A stretch of DNA of 5,526 nucleotides from Actinomycetes bacterium (GTDB taxonomy: Bacteria > Actinomycetota > Acidimicrobiia > Spongiisociales > UBA5794): positions 1 through 5,526 of the forward strand of contig JAJRYI010000359.1 in the NCBI GenBank assembly GCA_024275815.1. Reading direction: 5' to 3'. Positions 1 through 5,526 of this stretch are shown piece by piece. Position numbers and translations under genes: made by a program. Each line of letters starts with the position of its first letter. Position 1 is the first letter of the stretch. The notes under the pieces were generated by a model that was given only the letters and a program-made list of their open reading frames with translations, had not been told where the DNA came from and did no database searches.

Positions 1-345
1 AAGGATCCGACGAAGCTCAGCCGGACGGAACGGCTTCATCAGGTACCGGTCGGCACCGGCCGAGTCCGCACGCTCGACATCGGCAGCATCGGTTCGGCCG
101 GTCATCATGATGATGGCGAGACCGTCGAGCACCGACTGCGAACGTGCGAACTCGAGTACTTCCCATCCAGAGATGTCGGGAAGCCCGACATCGAGTATCA
201 GCGCATCTGGCGGATTCGCCATCATCTCGACTTGCGCGTCTGCTCCCGTCCCGACCGTGGTCACGGTGACCTCGAGCGGCTCCAGGCAGACTTCAACGAG
301 TCTTCGGATCACGTGGGAGTCGTCGACGACGAGCACGCTATGCAT
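1..345 (-). CDS. CheY-like response regulator receiver protein (3' end outside window)
   Basis: A phospho-receiver domain that would take phosphate from a histidine kinase and relay it to a partner or to an output domain. I translated 115 codons from the ATG at 345 to the window edge. The receiver signature is complete: acidic pair D8/D9 in VLVVDDS, phosphoacceptor D52 in LILDVGLPD, switch residue T82 in IIMMTGR, aromatic Y101, and conserved K104 in YLMKPF. The visible part nearly fills a receiver domain of about 120 residues, so it could be a stand-alone CheY/Spo0F-type protein or the N-terminus of a larger regulator; the window cannot tell. The ATG was chosen because AGGGGG lies 7 nt upstream. 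It is separated from the VWA gene by 85 nt containing a sigma-28-like promoter, so it is probably transcribed independently. No cognate kinase is visible. The domain is certain; the specific role is unknown. Confidence 0.93.
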   Translation of the reverse strand, partial: MHSVLVVDDSHVIRRLVEVCLEPLEVTVTTVGTGADAQVEMMANPPDALILDVGLPDISGWEVLEFARSQSVLDGLAIIMMTGRTDAADVERADSAGADRYLMKPFRPAELRRIL

Positions 346-352
346 CTGCGAA

Positions 353-358
353 CCCCCT
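353..358 (-). promoter_or_regulatory. Ribosome binding site of the receiver gene
   Basis: AGGGGG on the minus strand, 7 nt before the ATG at 345. It is one of the two clear Shine-Dalgarno sequences in the window and fixes the start of the response regulator. An upstream ATG at 371 is out of frame with the receiver domain. Confidence 0.75.
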
Positions 359-392
359 GATGGCTCGACATATGAAACCCTTGATGGTCTTG

Positions 393-420
393 GCATCGGC
401 AAGTGAAGGTGGAAACTTGA
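393..420 (-). promoter_or_regulatory. Sigma-28 (FliA/SigD/WhiG class) type promoter
   Basis: On the minus strand TCAAGTTT (420-413) is followed by 12 nt and GCCGATGC (400-393). The enterobacterial FliA consensus is TAAAGTTT, 11 nt, GCCGATAA. Here 7 of 8 bases match upstream and 6 of 8 downstream, with the GCCGAT core intact and the spacer one base longer. The two boxes fall in the only gap between the VWA and receiver genes, point towards the receiver, and leave 47 nt between the -10 box and its ATG. I found no comparable sigma-70 pair in the gap. The match is seen in the sequence; use by a sigma-28 factor is inferred, since no such factor is in the window. Confidence 0.6.
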
Positions 421-430
421 ACGACAGTGG

Positions 431-1852
431 TCACGAAGCGATGCGCGGGCGACGCACCGTGGGCAGCGCAGCCTGTTCGACGAACTCCTCGAGTTGACGC
501 AGTGTCCGTACCTGCTCGACGACGTCGCATACACCCGCATAGCGCGACATGATCGAGTCCCCCGTGTCCCAGTACCTCCGCGGTTCGGGGTTGAGCCAGA
601 ACGTCGCCCTCGACCGCTCTGCGATCCGATCCAGGTAGCGCTCACCCGAGTCGCGGTAGTTGTTCCTGGCGTCTCCGGTGATCATGACCGAGGTACGGGG
701 CGTGATGACGTCCCCGTACTTCTCCCACATCTCTTGGAGCGAACGTCCGTAGTCGGAGTGACCGTCGGCCCGCACGAGGTCCGCACCGCGACTCATCGCA
801 ATGAGACCTTCAGCGAAATCGACGTTCGACCCGAAGAAGTCGGTCACCTCGTCGAGGCCGTCGATGAAACCGAAGACACGGACCTTCGAGAGCTCCGACG
901 CTATGGCGTAGGTGAGCTGCATGGTGAAGCGCGCGAACGTCGCCATGGATCCCGACAGGTCGCACAGGACGACGATCTCGGGCTTGGAGCGGCGCGGTGC
1001 CTTGAACTGAGGCTCGAGGAGTACCCCGCCGTGCCCGAGCGATCGACGGATGGTCCTGCGGACATCGAGACGGCCCTTGCGGCCGTGGCGACGACGCTGG
1101 GCCAACCGGGTCGCGAGTTTCCTCGCAAGCGGGGCGACCGCCTTCTCCACTTCGGCGATCTCGGCTCTCGTCGCATGCATCAGATCGACATCCTCTATCA
1201 GGGGAAGGCGCCGCGACGCCGCAACCTGGGATGCCCCTCGATCCTCGACGAGACGAGCCGTGATCTGTTGTTCGAGTTCGTCACGGACCGCTTGCACCAT
1301 CGCCTCGGCTTCATCTCGATGGATCCGCTGATCGATCGCTCCCCCGGGCTGTGATGGTGCGAGTGCTGCAAGGAGCCTGGCGAGGAGCTCATCGGTGTCG
1401 ATTCGGCGCAGTACCCGATACGTGTAGTAGCGGCCGCCCACGGGGCGCCCCGGTTGCATACCTGCGTATGCAGTGATGGCCTGGTTGACGAGGTTGCGGA
1501 GGCGATCTCGATCGCCTCCGAGAAGCGCATCGACGAGCGCTTCGAGCATCTCAGCACCCTCACCGGACTCTCCTCCACCGCCACCTCCTCCCGCCTCGGA
1601 CGACACGCCCCCATCCGATTCGGCAGGATTCGACGGTGCGGCAAGACCGAAGTACACGTCGAACGTGGCTTCGAACGCCGGGTAGTGCCGTGCGTTCTTG
1701 ATGAGCGTCGCTCCGAGCGTCGCTTTCAGGTTCTCCGGATCGACGAGGTCCGTGTGCTCGATCGCCGACGCTGCGTCGAGGACCTCGACCATCGACACAG
1801 GGATCCCCATCGTCCTCAGTTCGTCGACGAACTCAGTGAGAGAGGTCAACAC
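431..1852 (-). CDS. CoxE-like VWA (MIDAS) domain protein
   Basis: A 473-residue protein of the CoxE/VWA family, the usual partner of a MoxR-type ATPase; such pairs remodel target proteins or help insert metal cofactors. An alpha-helical N-terminal region (about 1-70) is followed by an acidic, glycine-rich linker with seven consecutive Gly (88-94), a helical charged middle (about 100-250), a basic stretch (about 252-290), and a C-terminal VWA domain (about 291-460). The metal-binding MIDAS is D298-x-S300-x-S302 in CDLSGSM, S366/D367 where Thr-Asp is more usual, and D394 in MITGDAR. There is no signal peptide or membrane segment, so it is probably cytoplasmic. The start is a GTG only 6 nt after the ATPase stop, with a weak CGGG upstream, so translation is probably coupled. 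No CO dehydrogenase genes are visible, so the CoxE name describes the family, not a proven role in CO oxidation. Confidence 0.88.
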   Translation of the reverse strand: MLTSLTEFVDELRTMGIPVSMVEVLDAASAIEHTDLVDPENLKATLGATLIKNARHYPAFEATFDVYFGLAAPSNPAESDGGVSSEAGGGGGGGESGEGAEMLEALVDALLGGDRDRLRNLVNQAITAYAGMQPGRPVGGRYYTYRVLRRIDTDELLARLLAALAPSQPGGAIDQRIHRDEAEAMVQAVRDELEQQITARLVEDRGASQVAASRRLPLIEDVDLMHATRAEIAEVEKAVAPLARKLATRLAQRRRHGRKGRLDVRRTIRRSLGHGGVLLEPQFKAPRRSKPEIVVLCDLSGSMATFARFTMQLTYAIASELSKVRVFGFIDGLDEVTDFFGSNVDFAEGLIAMSRGADLVRADGHSDYGRSLQEMWEKYGDVITPRTSVMITGDARNNYRDSGERYLDRIAERSRATFWLNPEPRRYWDTGDSIMSRYAGVCDVVEQVRTLRQLEEFVEQAALPTVRRPRIAS

Positions 1853-1858
1853 GGTGGT

Positions 1859-2740
1859 CTACCCGTCATCTCCGAGGTCGAGGGAGAGTTCCTTCGCCAC
1901 CTTTTCGATGTCGGTGCGGTACTTGAGCAGAACGTGCAGGGTCTCTGCGGTCGCGGTGTCGTCGAGGTCTTCGATCCCGAGCGCAAGGAGCGTTCTCGCC
2001 CAATCGATCGTCTCGGATACCGACGGCGCCTTGCGCAGCGGGACATCACGGATCGTCGAGACGGTCCTTGCAACCTTCTCTGAGAGAACCTCCGGGAGTG
2101 CAGGGACCCTCGCGTTGAGGATGGACCGCTCACGCTCGATCGAGGGGTACGGCACGTACAGGTAGAGGCATCTGCGTTTGAGTGCCTCAGAGAGCTCCCT
2201 GGTGTTGTTCGAGGTCAGCACCACGATCGGTTGGGATGCAGCTTCGATGGTCCCGAGCTCCGGGATCGTGACCTGGAACGAATCGAGAACTTCGAGGAGG
2301 AGGGCTTCCGTCTCGACCTCGACCCGATCGACCTCGTCGATGAGCAACACGACCGGCTCACGGGAACGGATCGCTGCGAGAAGAGGCCGCTCGAGGAGGA
2401 ACGGTTCCGAGAAGATGTCACCCTCGAGATCCCCCCACGCAGCACCCTCGTCGGCCTGGAGCCGGAGCAACTGCTTGTGATAGTCCCACTCGTAGAGCGC
2501 TTTCGCCTCGTCGAGACCCTCATAGCACTGGAGCCTGACCAGCTTGCGACCCGTGGCCTCGGCGAGAGCGAGCGCCAGTGCGGTCTTGCCGACACCTGCT
2601 GGACCCTCGGCGAGGATCGGCTTGTCGAGTCGGTCTGCGAGGAACACGACCTGTGCAATGCGTGCATCCGACAGGTACCCCGCTGCCGCGAGATCCACGC
2701 CAACGTCCCCGGGGGTACTCCATGTGTTCGCCATCGGCAC
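1859..2740 (-). CDS. MoxR/CoxD-type AAA+ ATPase
   Basis: A 293-residue AAA+ ATPase of the MoxR group (CoxD/NorQ-like), expected to form a ring and drive ATP-dependent remodelling of a client together with its VWA partner. Motifs visible in order: Walker A GPAGVGKTA (46-54, K52), Walker B VVLLIDEVD (130-138, D135/E136), sensor 1 around N178-N179 in LTSNNTREL, arginine-finger region KRR (188-190), and a sensor-2 region RKAPSVSETIDWA (236-248). Length fits the single-domain family, and there are no membrane segments. The first start is GTG at 2740, 17 nt after the proB stop; an in-frame ATG at 2734 is an equally credible start. Neither has a convincing Shine-Dalgarno, which suggests reinitiation after proB. 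The adjacent downstream VWA gene supports the pairing. The biological client is unknown. Confidence 0.92.
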   Translation of the reverse strand: MPMANTWSTPGDVGVDLAAAGYLSDARIAQVVFLADRLDKPILAEGPAGVGKTALALALAEATGRKLVRLQCYEGLDEAKALYEWDYHKQLLRLQADEGAAWGDLEGDIFSEPFLLERPLLAAIRSREPVVLLIDEVDRVEVETEALLLEVLDSFQVTIPELGTIEAASQPIVVLTSNNTRELSEALKRRCLYLYVPYPSIERERSILNARVPALPEVLSEKVARTVSTIRDVPLRKAPSVSETIDWARTLLALGIEDLDDTATAETLHVLLKYRTDIEKVAKELSLDLGDDG

Positions 2741-2757
2741 CAGCGTAGCGCTGAATG

Positions 2758-3867
2758 TTACCGACGGTTCACCGCGATGACGAGATCGTCACGGTGCACC
2801 ACTTCTCCACCGGCCGACGAGCTGTGCGCACCGACGACGGCAAGAACTTCCAATGCCGACAGGCGACTGATCCCCTTGGCTATGAGCGATCCATCGGGCC
2901 CGGCGATCTCCACTGCCTGGAACCGCTGAAACGATCCCTCGACATCGATCACACCGACGGGCAGAAGCGACCTGCCGTTTGCGACGAGCGCCGTCACGGC
3001 GCCGTCGTCGACGGTGATCGTTCCCGACGATGGGAGAGCGAAGGCGATCCAAAGTTTGCGTGCAGGGAGAGAAGACGACCGCGGATCGATCCACGTTCCA
3101 ACGTCGCGCCCGGTCACGGCTGCAACCACTGCATCGGACACCCGACTCGACGCGATGACGGTCGGGATACCCGAGAACGCGGCCATACGGGCCGCAGCGA
3201 TCTTCGTCACGACACCACCCGATCCGAGGACGCCCTTGGCACTCGTCTCCCTGATCCGGTCGAGGATCTCGTCGGAGTGACGCACGGCTACAAGCAGTTC
3301 GGCGTCGTCGGAAAGCCCGGGGTCACCCGAGTACAGGCCGTCGGTGTCGGTGAGGATCACCAGCATGCCGGCGTTCACGAGGTGCGCAGTGATGGCGGCG
3401 AGCTGATCGTTATCGCCGAACGCTACCTCGTCGACGGCGACCGTGTCGTTCTCGTTCACGATCGGCACGATTCCGAGCTTCACCATCGCCGCGAGAGCTG
3501 CACGGGCGTTGAGATACTGCGTGCGGGACCCGAGCACATCCTTGGTGAGGAGGATCTGTCCGACCTGGATGTCGAACCTGCCGAACGCTTCGGCGTAGCG
3601 AGCCATGAGTTGGAGTTGTCCGACGGCAGCAGCGACCTGAAGATCAGCGATCTCAGTGGGCCTCTTGGAGAACCCGAGATCGGCGAACCCGGCGGCGATA
3701 GCACCGGAGCTCACGAGGACCGGCGGGTTGCCCCGCTCTCGCAGGTCGGCAAGGTGGGAGGCAACGGACTCCACAGACGACGTGTCGAGCCTGCCATCGG
3801 TGTTGGTGAGGCTCGATGACCCGACCTTCACCACCACCGGATCGCCGAGTGCGACTGCTCGTCTCAC
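2758..3867 (-). CDS. proB: Glutamate 5-kinase with C-terminal PUA domain
   Basis: Catalyses the first step of proline synthesis in the cytoplasm: L-glutamate plus ATP gives L-glutamyl 5-phosphate. It has 369 residues, the usual length for the two-domain form. The amino-acid kinase domain (about 8-255) shows KVGSS (14-18), VSSGA (52-56), NENDTV (138-143), FGDND (150-154) and LTDTDGLY (172-179). The nucleotide-side GTGGM-x-TK loop reads GSGGVVTK (215-222), a conservative variation. A PUA domain follows (about 271-355). The start is a GTG whose last two bases form part of the obg stop (GTGA), preceded by GAGGAAG 7 nt upstream, so translation is coupled to obg. The obg-proB order is common in bacteria, but the expected partner proA (glutamyl-5-phosphate reductase) does not follow; an AAA+ ATPase does, 17 nt on. 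Confidence 0.97.
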   Translation of the reverse strand: MRRAVALGDPVVVKVGSSSLTNTDGRLDTSSVESVASHLADLRERGNPPVLVSSGAIAAGFADLGFSKRPTEIADLQVAAAVGQLQLMARYAEAFGRFDIQVGQILLTKDVLGSRTQYLNARAALAAMVKLGIVPIVNENDTVAVDEVAFGDNDQLAAITAHLVNAGMLVILTDTDGLYSGDPGLSDDAELLVAVRHSDEILDRIRETSAKGVLGSGGVVTKIAAARMAAFSGIPTVIASSRVSDAVVAAVTGRDVGTWIDPRSSSLPARKLWIAFALPSSGTITVDDGAVTALVANGRSLLPVGVIDVEGSFQRFQAVEIAGPDGSLIAKGISRLSALEVLAVVGAHSSSAGGEVVHRDDLVIAVNRR

Positions 3868-5135
3868 AGGAACGCTTCCTCGCCCCCGACCGAGTCGGGA
3901 TCGAAGGTGAACACGATCGAACCGATGCGTACATCGTCACCAGGTTCGGCTCCGGCCTCTATGAGGCCGTCGACGATCCCGCTCCCCACGAGCCGCTTCG
4001 CCACGAACTCGGCAGCGTCCGGGTCCGTGAGATCCGACAGGTTCACCGCGCGGATCGCCGCGATCCCCTCGACGATCCATTCATCCGCATCTCTGCGAAT
4101 CGTGAAATCTGCCCGTAGCGGCCGATGCAAGATGAACCCTTCCCGCTGAGGCTCCTCGAGGTCCACCCGATCGACCAGGTCGGCGATCGCGTACATGAGA
4201 TCGTCGACGCCCTCACCGGTCATTGCCGAGATACGCATCACGTCGTCGTCGAGCCCGAGAGCATCGAACGCGTCCGCGTCGAGCAGTTCAGCCTTCGACA
4301 CCACGACGATGCGTTCCCGAGCGGCGAGGGTGGGGTCGTGTTGTTCGAGTTCACCGAGGAGTACCTCGAGCTGACGGGCGGGTGAATCGACCTGGAGCGG
4401 AGATGGGTCGAGGAGCACGACGAGTGCCCGTGCACGCTCTGTGTGTCTGAGGAACTCGTGCCCGAGCCCTTTGCCGGCCGCAGCACCTTCGATCAGACCG
4501 GGAACGTCTGCCAGGACGATCTCACGATCACCGATGGAGACGACTCCAAGATTCGGCACCAGCGTGGTGAACGGGTAGTCGGCGATCTTCGGCTTGGCTG
4601 CTGAGACCCGTGCGATGAGCGTCGACTTGCCTGCGTTCGGATACCCGATCAGTGCAGCGTCTGCGAGAAGCTTGAGCTCGAGTCGAACCTCGACCTCCTC
4701 GCCGAACTCGCCCTGTTCAGCGAACGTCGGGGCCTTGCGTGCCGGCGAGACGAACGCAGCGTTGCCCTTGCCACCCTTGCCTCCACGAGCAACGACGAAC
4801 TCCTGGCCATCCTCGACGAGATCTGCGACAACGCGACCGTCCTTGTCCTTGACGACGGTCCCGAGTGGGACGGGGAGACGCAGATCGTGTCCCTGCCTTC
4901 CGTGACGCAAGTCACCTTCTCCGTGTGTGCCGCTCGGTGCTTTCCAGTCGGGATGCCTGTCGTAGCGCAACAGGGTGGGAACCTGAGAGTCTGCAACGAG
5001 AACGACGTTGCCACCGGCTCCGCCCGAGCCCCCGTTTGGTCTCCCCTTGGGAAGGCCCTTACGGCGAAGGAACGAAGACACCCCGGCCCCGCCGCTTCCG
5101 CCTCGCGCCCTGATGGTGACGCTGTCAACGAACAT
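3864..5135 (-). CDS. obg: Obg family GTPase (ribosome assembly / stress)
   Basis: An essential-type GTPase that binds the large ribosomal subunit late in assembly and links growth to nucleotide state. It has 423 residues. The glycine-rich Obg fold spans about 1-156 (many GGxGG turns, e.g. GGSGGAGG at 35-42). The G domain spans about 157-325 with G1 GYPNAGKST (164-172), G2 FTTLVPNLG (189-197), G3 DVPG (210-213) and G5 SA (303-304). A C-terminal OCT domain (about 334-411) is typical of Gram-positive Obg proteins. The G4 motif, normally NKxD, reads SKAE (280-283), so both base-recognition residues differ. The start is ATG at 5135, confirmed by the family's MFVD-type N-terminus; no strong Shine-Dalgarno precedes it. 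It follows rpmA after 157 nt and overlaps proB by 4 nt, the conserved rpmA-obg-proB arrangement. Confidence 0.98.
   Translation of the reverse strand: MFVDSVTIRARGGSGGAGVSSFLRRKGLPKGRPNGGSGGAGGNVVLVADSQVPTLLRYDRHPDWKAPSGTHGEGDLRHGRQGHDLRLPVPLGTVVKDKDGRVVADLVEDGQEFVVARGGKGGKGNAAFVSPARKAPTFAEQGEFGEEVEVRLELKLLADAALIGYPNAGKSTLIARVSAAKPKIADYPFTTLVPNLGVVSIGDREIVLADVPGLIEGAAAGKGLGHEFLRHTERARALVVLLDPSPLQVDSPARQLEVLLGELEQHDPTLAARERIVVVSKAELLDADAFDALGLDDDVMRISAMTGEGVDDLMYAIADLVDRVDLEEPQREGFILHRPLRADFTIRRDADEWIVEGIAAIRAVNLSDLTDPDAAEFVAKRLVGSGIVDGLIEAGAEPGDDVRIGSIVFTFDPDSVGGEEAFL
3875..3881 (-). promoter_or_regulatory. Ribosome binding site of proB inside obg
   Basis: GAGGAAG on the minus strand, 7 nt before the proB GTG at 3867. 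It is formed by the consecutive Glu-Glu codons (GAG GAA) four residues before the obg C-terminus. Together with the 4-nt GTGA overlap it supports the proB start and coupled translation. Confidence 0.75.
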
Positions 5136-5148
5136 CGCAAGAAGCTTT

Positions 5149-5172
5149 CAGTTCACAGTTCACAGTTCACAG
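5149..5172. repeat. Three tandem copies of a 7-nt unit before obg
   Basis: Plus strand CAGTTCA repeated exactly three times and followed by CAG; in the mRNA sense the unit reads GTGAACT. It ends 13 nt before the obg ATG. Because the unit is 7 nt and contains TGA on the mRNA strand, the three copies place a stop codon in each of the three frames. Confidence 0.95.
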
Positions 5173-5220
5173 CCAGAGTCGTCGAAGGGGCGTCGTACAT
5201 CCCGCTCGGGAAGAACGGGC

Positions 5221-5226
5221 ATCATA
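5221..5226 (-). promoter_or_regulatory. Possible -10 box for obg
   Basis: TATGAT on the minus strand (5 of 6 matches to TATAAT), preceded by TGCA, about 85 nt before the obg ATG. No matching -35 hexamer is found 16-18 nt upstream. It is a weak candidate for an internal promoter driving obg-proB and the downstream genes. Confidence 0.2.
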
Positions 5227-5270
5227 TGCACGAAATGTCCCAGGGCGCACCGAACGTCCAACGGCCGAAG

Positions 5271-5284
5271 CGCTCACGAGAGCG
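5271..5284 (-). terminator. Short hairpin after rpmA, possible attenuator
   Basis: CGCTC-TCGT-GAGCG on the minus strand forms a perfect 5-bp stem with a 4-nt loop, 8 nt after the rpmA stop. There is no U-tract after it, so it is not a classical intrinsic terminator; it may protect the 3' end or weaken read-through. Confidence 0.25.
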
Positions 5285-5292
5285 AACGGGAC

Positions 5293-5526
5293 CTACTTTT
5301 CGAGCAGGACCGAGACCTCGCGACGACCACGGCGTGAGCCGTACTTGATCGTTCCAGGCTCGAGGGCGTAGAGCGTGTCGTCTCCACCCTTGCCGACGTT
5401 GGCACCGGGGTGGATGCGGGTACCGCGCTGGCGGACGATGATCGCACCGGCGTTGACGAACTGGCCGTCGAATACCTTCGGGCCGAGGCGTTTCGCCTGC
5501 GAGTCGCGGCCGTTGCGTGATGAACC
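5293..5526 (-). CDS. rpmA: 50S ribosomal protein bL27 (5' end outside window)
   Basis: Component of the large ribosomal subunit near the peptidyl-transferase centre. I translated 77 codons plus a TAG stop (5295-5293). The visible residues show the family hallmarks: SSRNGRDSQAKRLG at the left edge, FDGQFVNAGAIIVRQRGT, IHPGANVGKGGDDTLYAL, and a C-terminal KYGSRRGRREVSVLLEK typical of actinobacterial forms. Only the first several residues, the basic MAHKKG-type N-terminus that reaches the active site, lie outside the window. It stands directly before obg, as in most bacteria, where rplU-rpmA-obg form one unit; rplU would be expected just beyond the right edge. Confidence 0.97.
   Translation of the reverse strand, partial: GSSRNGRDSQAKRLGPKVFDGQFVNAGAIIVRQRGTRIHPGANVGKGGDDTLYALEPGTIKYGSRRGRREVSVLLEK

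Larger units (their letters stand above)
5136..5292 (-). other. rpmA-obg intergenic spacer
   Basis: 157 nt between the rpmA stop and the obg start with no credible gene. It holds a small hairpin close to rpmA, a possible -10 box, a near-palindrome TCCCGCTCGGGA (plus strand 5200-5211) and a triple 7-nt repeat near obg. The length allows partial termination or a separate promoter for obg, but neither is strongly supported. Confidence 0.7.

Noticed and set aside
309..530. 73-codon minus-strand frame crossing the VWA-receiver gap
   Set aside because: It begins inside the VWA gene, runs out of frame into the receiver gene and has no domain; the region is better explained as VWA 3' end, promoter and receiver start.
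494..1354. 286-codon open frame on the plus strand
   Set aside because: Antisense to the VWA gene, no recognisable domain, and no neighbours on that strand. The same holds for the 232-codon frame at 2231-2929 and the 209-codon frame at 1454-2083.
1571..1591. GGN-rich tract encoding seven glycines in the VWA protein
   Set aside because: It is an in-frame flexible linker using mixed glycine codons, not a simple repeat likely to slip; linkers here are usual for the family.
2726..2750. Second GCCGAT on the minus strand, near the ATPase start
   Set aside because: It overlaps the start codons themselves, and the nearest TCAG is too close to be a -35 element.
2755..3819. 354-codon open frame on the plus strand
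   Set aside because: It lies wholly antisense to proB. Its composition is rich in Arg, Asp, His and Gly with no recognisable domain, as expected from the reverse frame of a GC-rich gene.
4121..4128. Plus-strand GCCGATGC resembling the sigma-28 -10 box
   Set aside because: It lies inside obg, points against all genes, and has no TCAA/TAAA element 15-16 nt upstream. It shows how the -10 part alone can occur by chance.

Overview
The window is a GC-rich piece of bacterial chromosome. All six genes I can support lie on the minus strand, so it is best read from right to left. Gene order is rpmA (bL27, 5' end cut off), obg, proB, a MoxR/CoxD-type AAA+ ATPase, a CoxE-type VWA protein, and a CheY-like receiver-domain protein (3' end cut off). 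The GC-rich codons, three GTG starts in a row and the bL27 and Obg sequence style suggest a high-GC actinobacterial lineage, possibly Acidimicrobiia or a relative. That placement is an inference; no taxonomic marker was compared.

The right part (about 2758-5526) is the well-known ribosome/GTPase/proline block. The bL27 ribosomal protein is followed by a 157-nt spacer with a triple 7-nt repeat, then the ribosome-assembly GTPase Obg, whose stop overlaps the start of glutamate 5-kinase in a GTGA junction. Obg carries an unusual G4 motif (SKAE instead of NKxD). proA does not follow proB.

Instead, the same strand continues after 17 nt into a MoxR/CoxD-like ATPase and, 6 nt later, a CoxE-like VWA protein. 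AAA+/VWA pairs of this kind act as chaperone or metal-cofactor insertion machines in other systems. Their target here is not visible. The spacing suggests co-transcription with obg-proB.

The left end starts a new unit. The 85-nt gap after the VWA gene holds a sequence closely resembling a sigma-28 (FliA/SigD/WhiG class) promoter: TCAAGTTT, 12 nt, GCCGATGC. It is followed by a good Shine-Dalgarno and a receiver-domain protein with all phosphorylation residues intact. This links the receiver, tentatively, to a motility or chemotaxis regulon, and it is the most interesting signal in the window. There is no sign of a mobile element, CRISPR array, tRNA or rRNA. The long plus-strand open frames are antisense shadows of the minus-strand genes.
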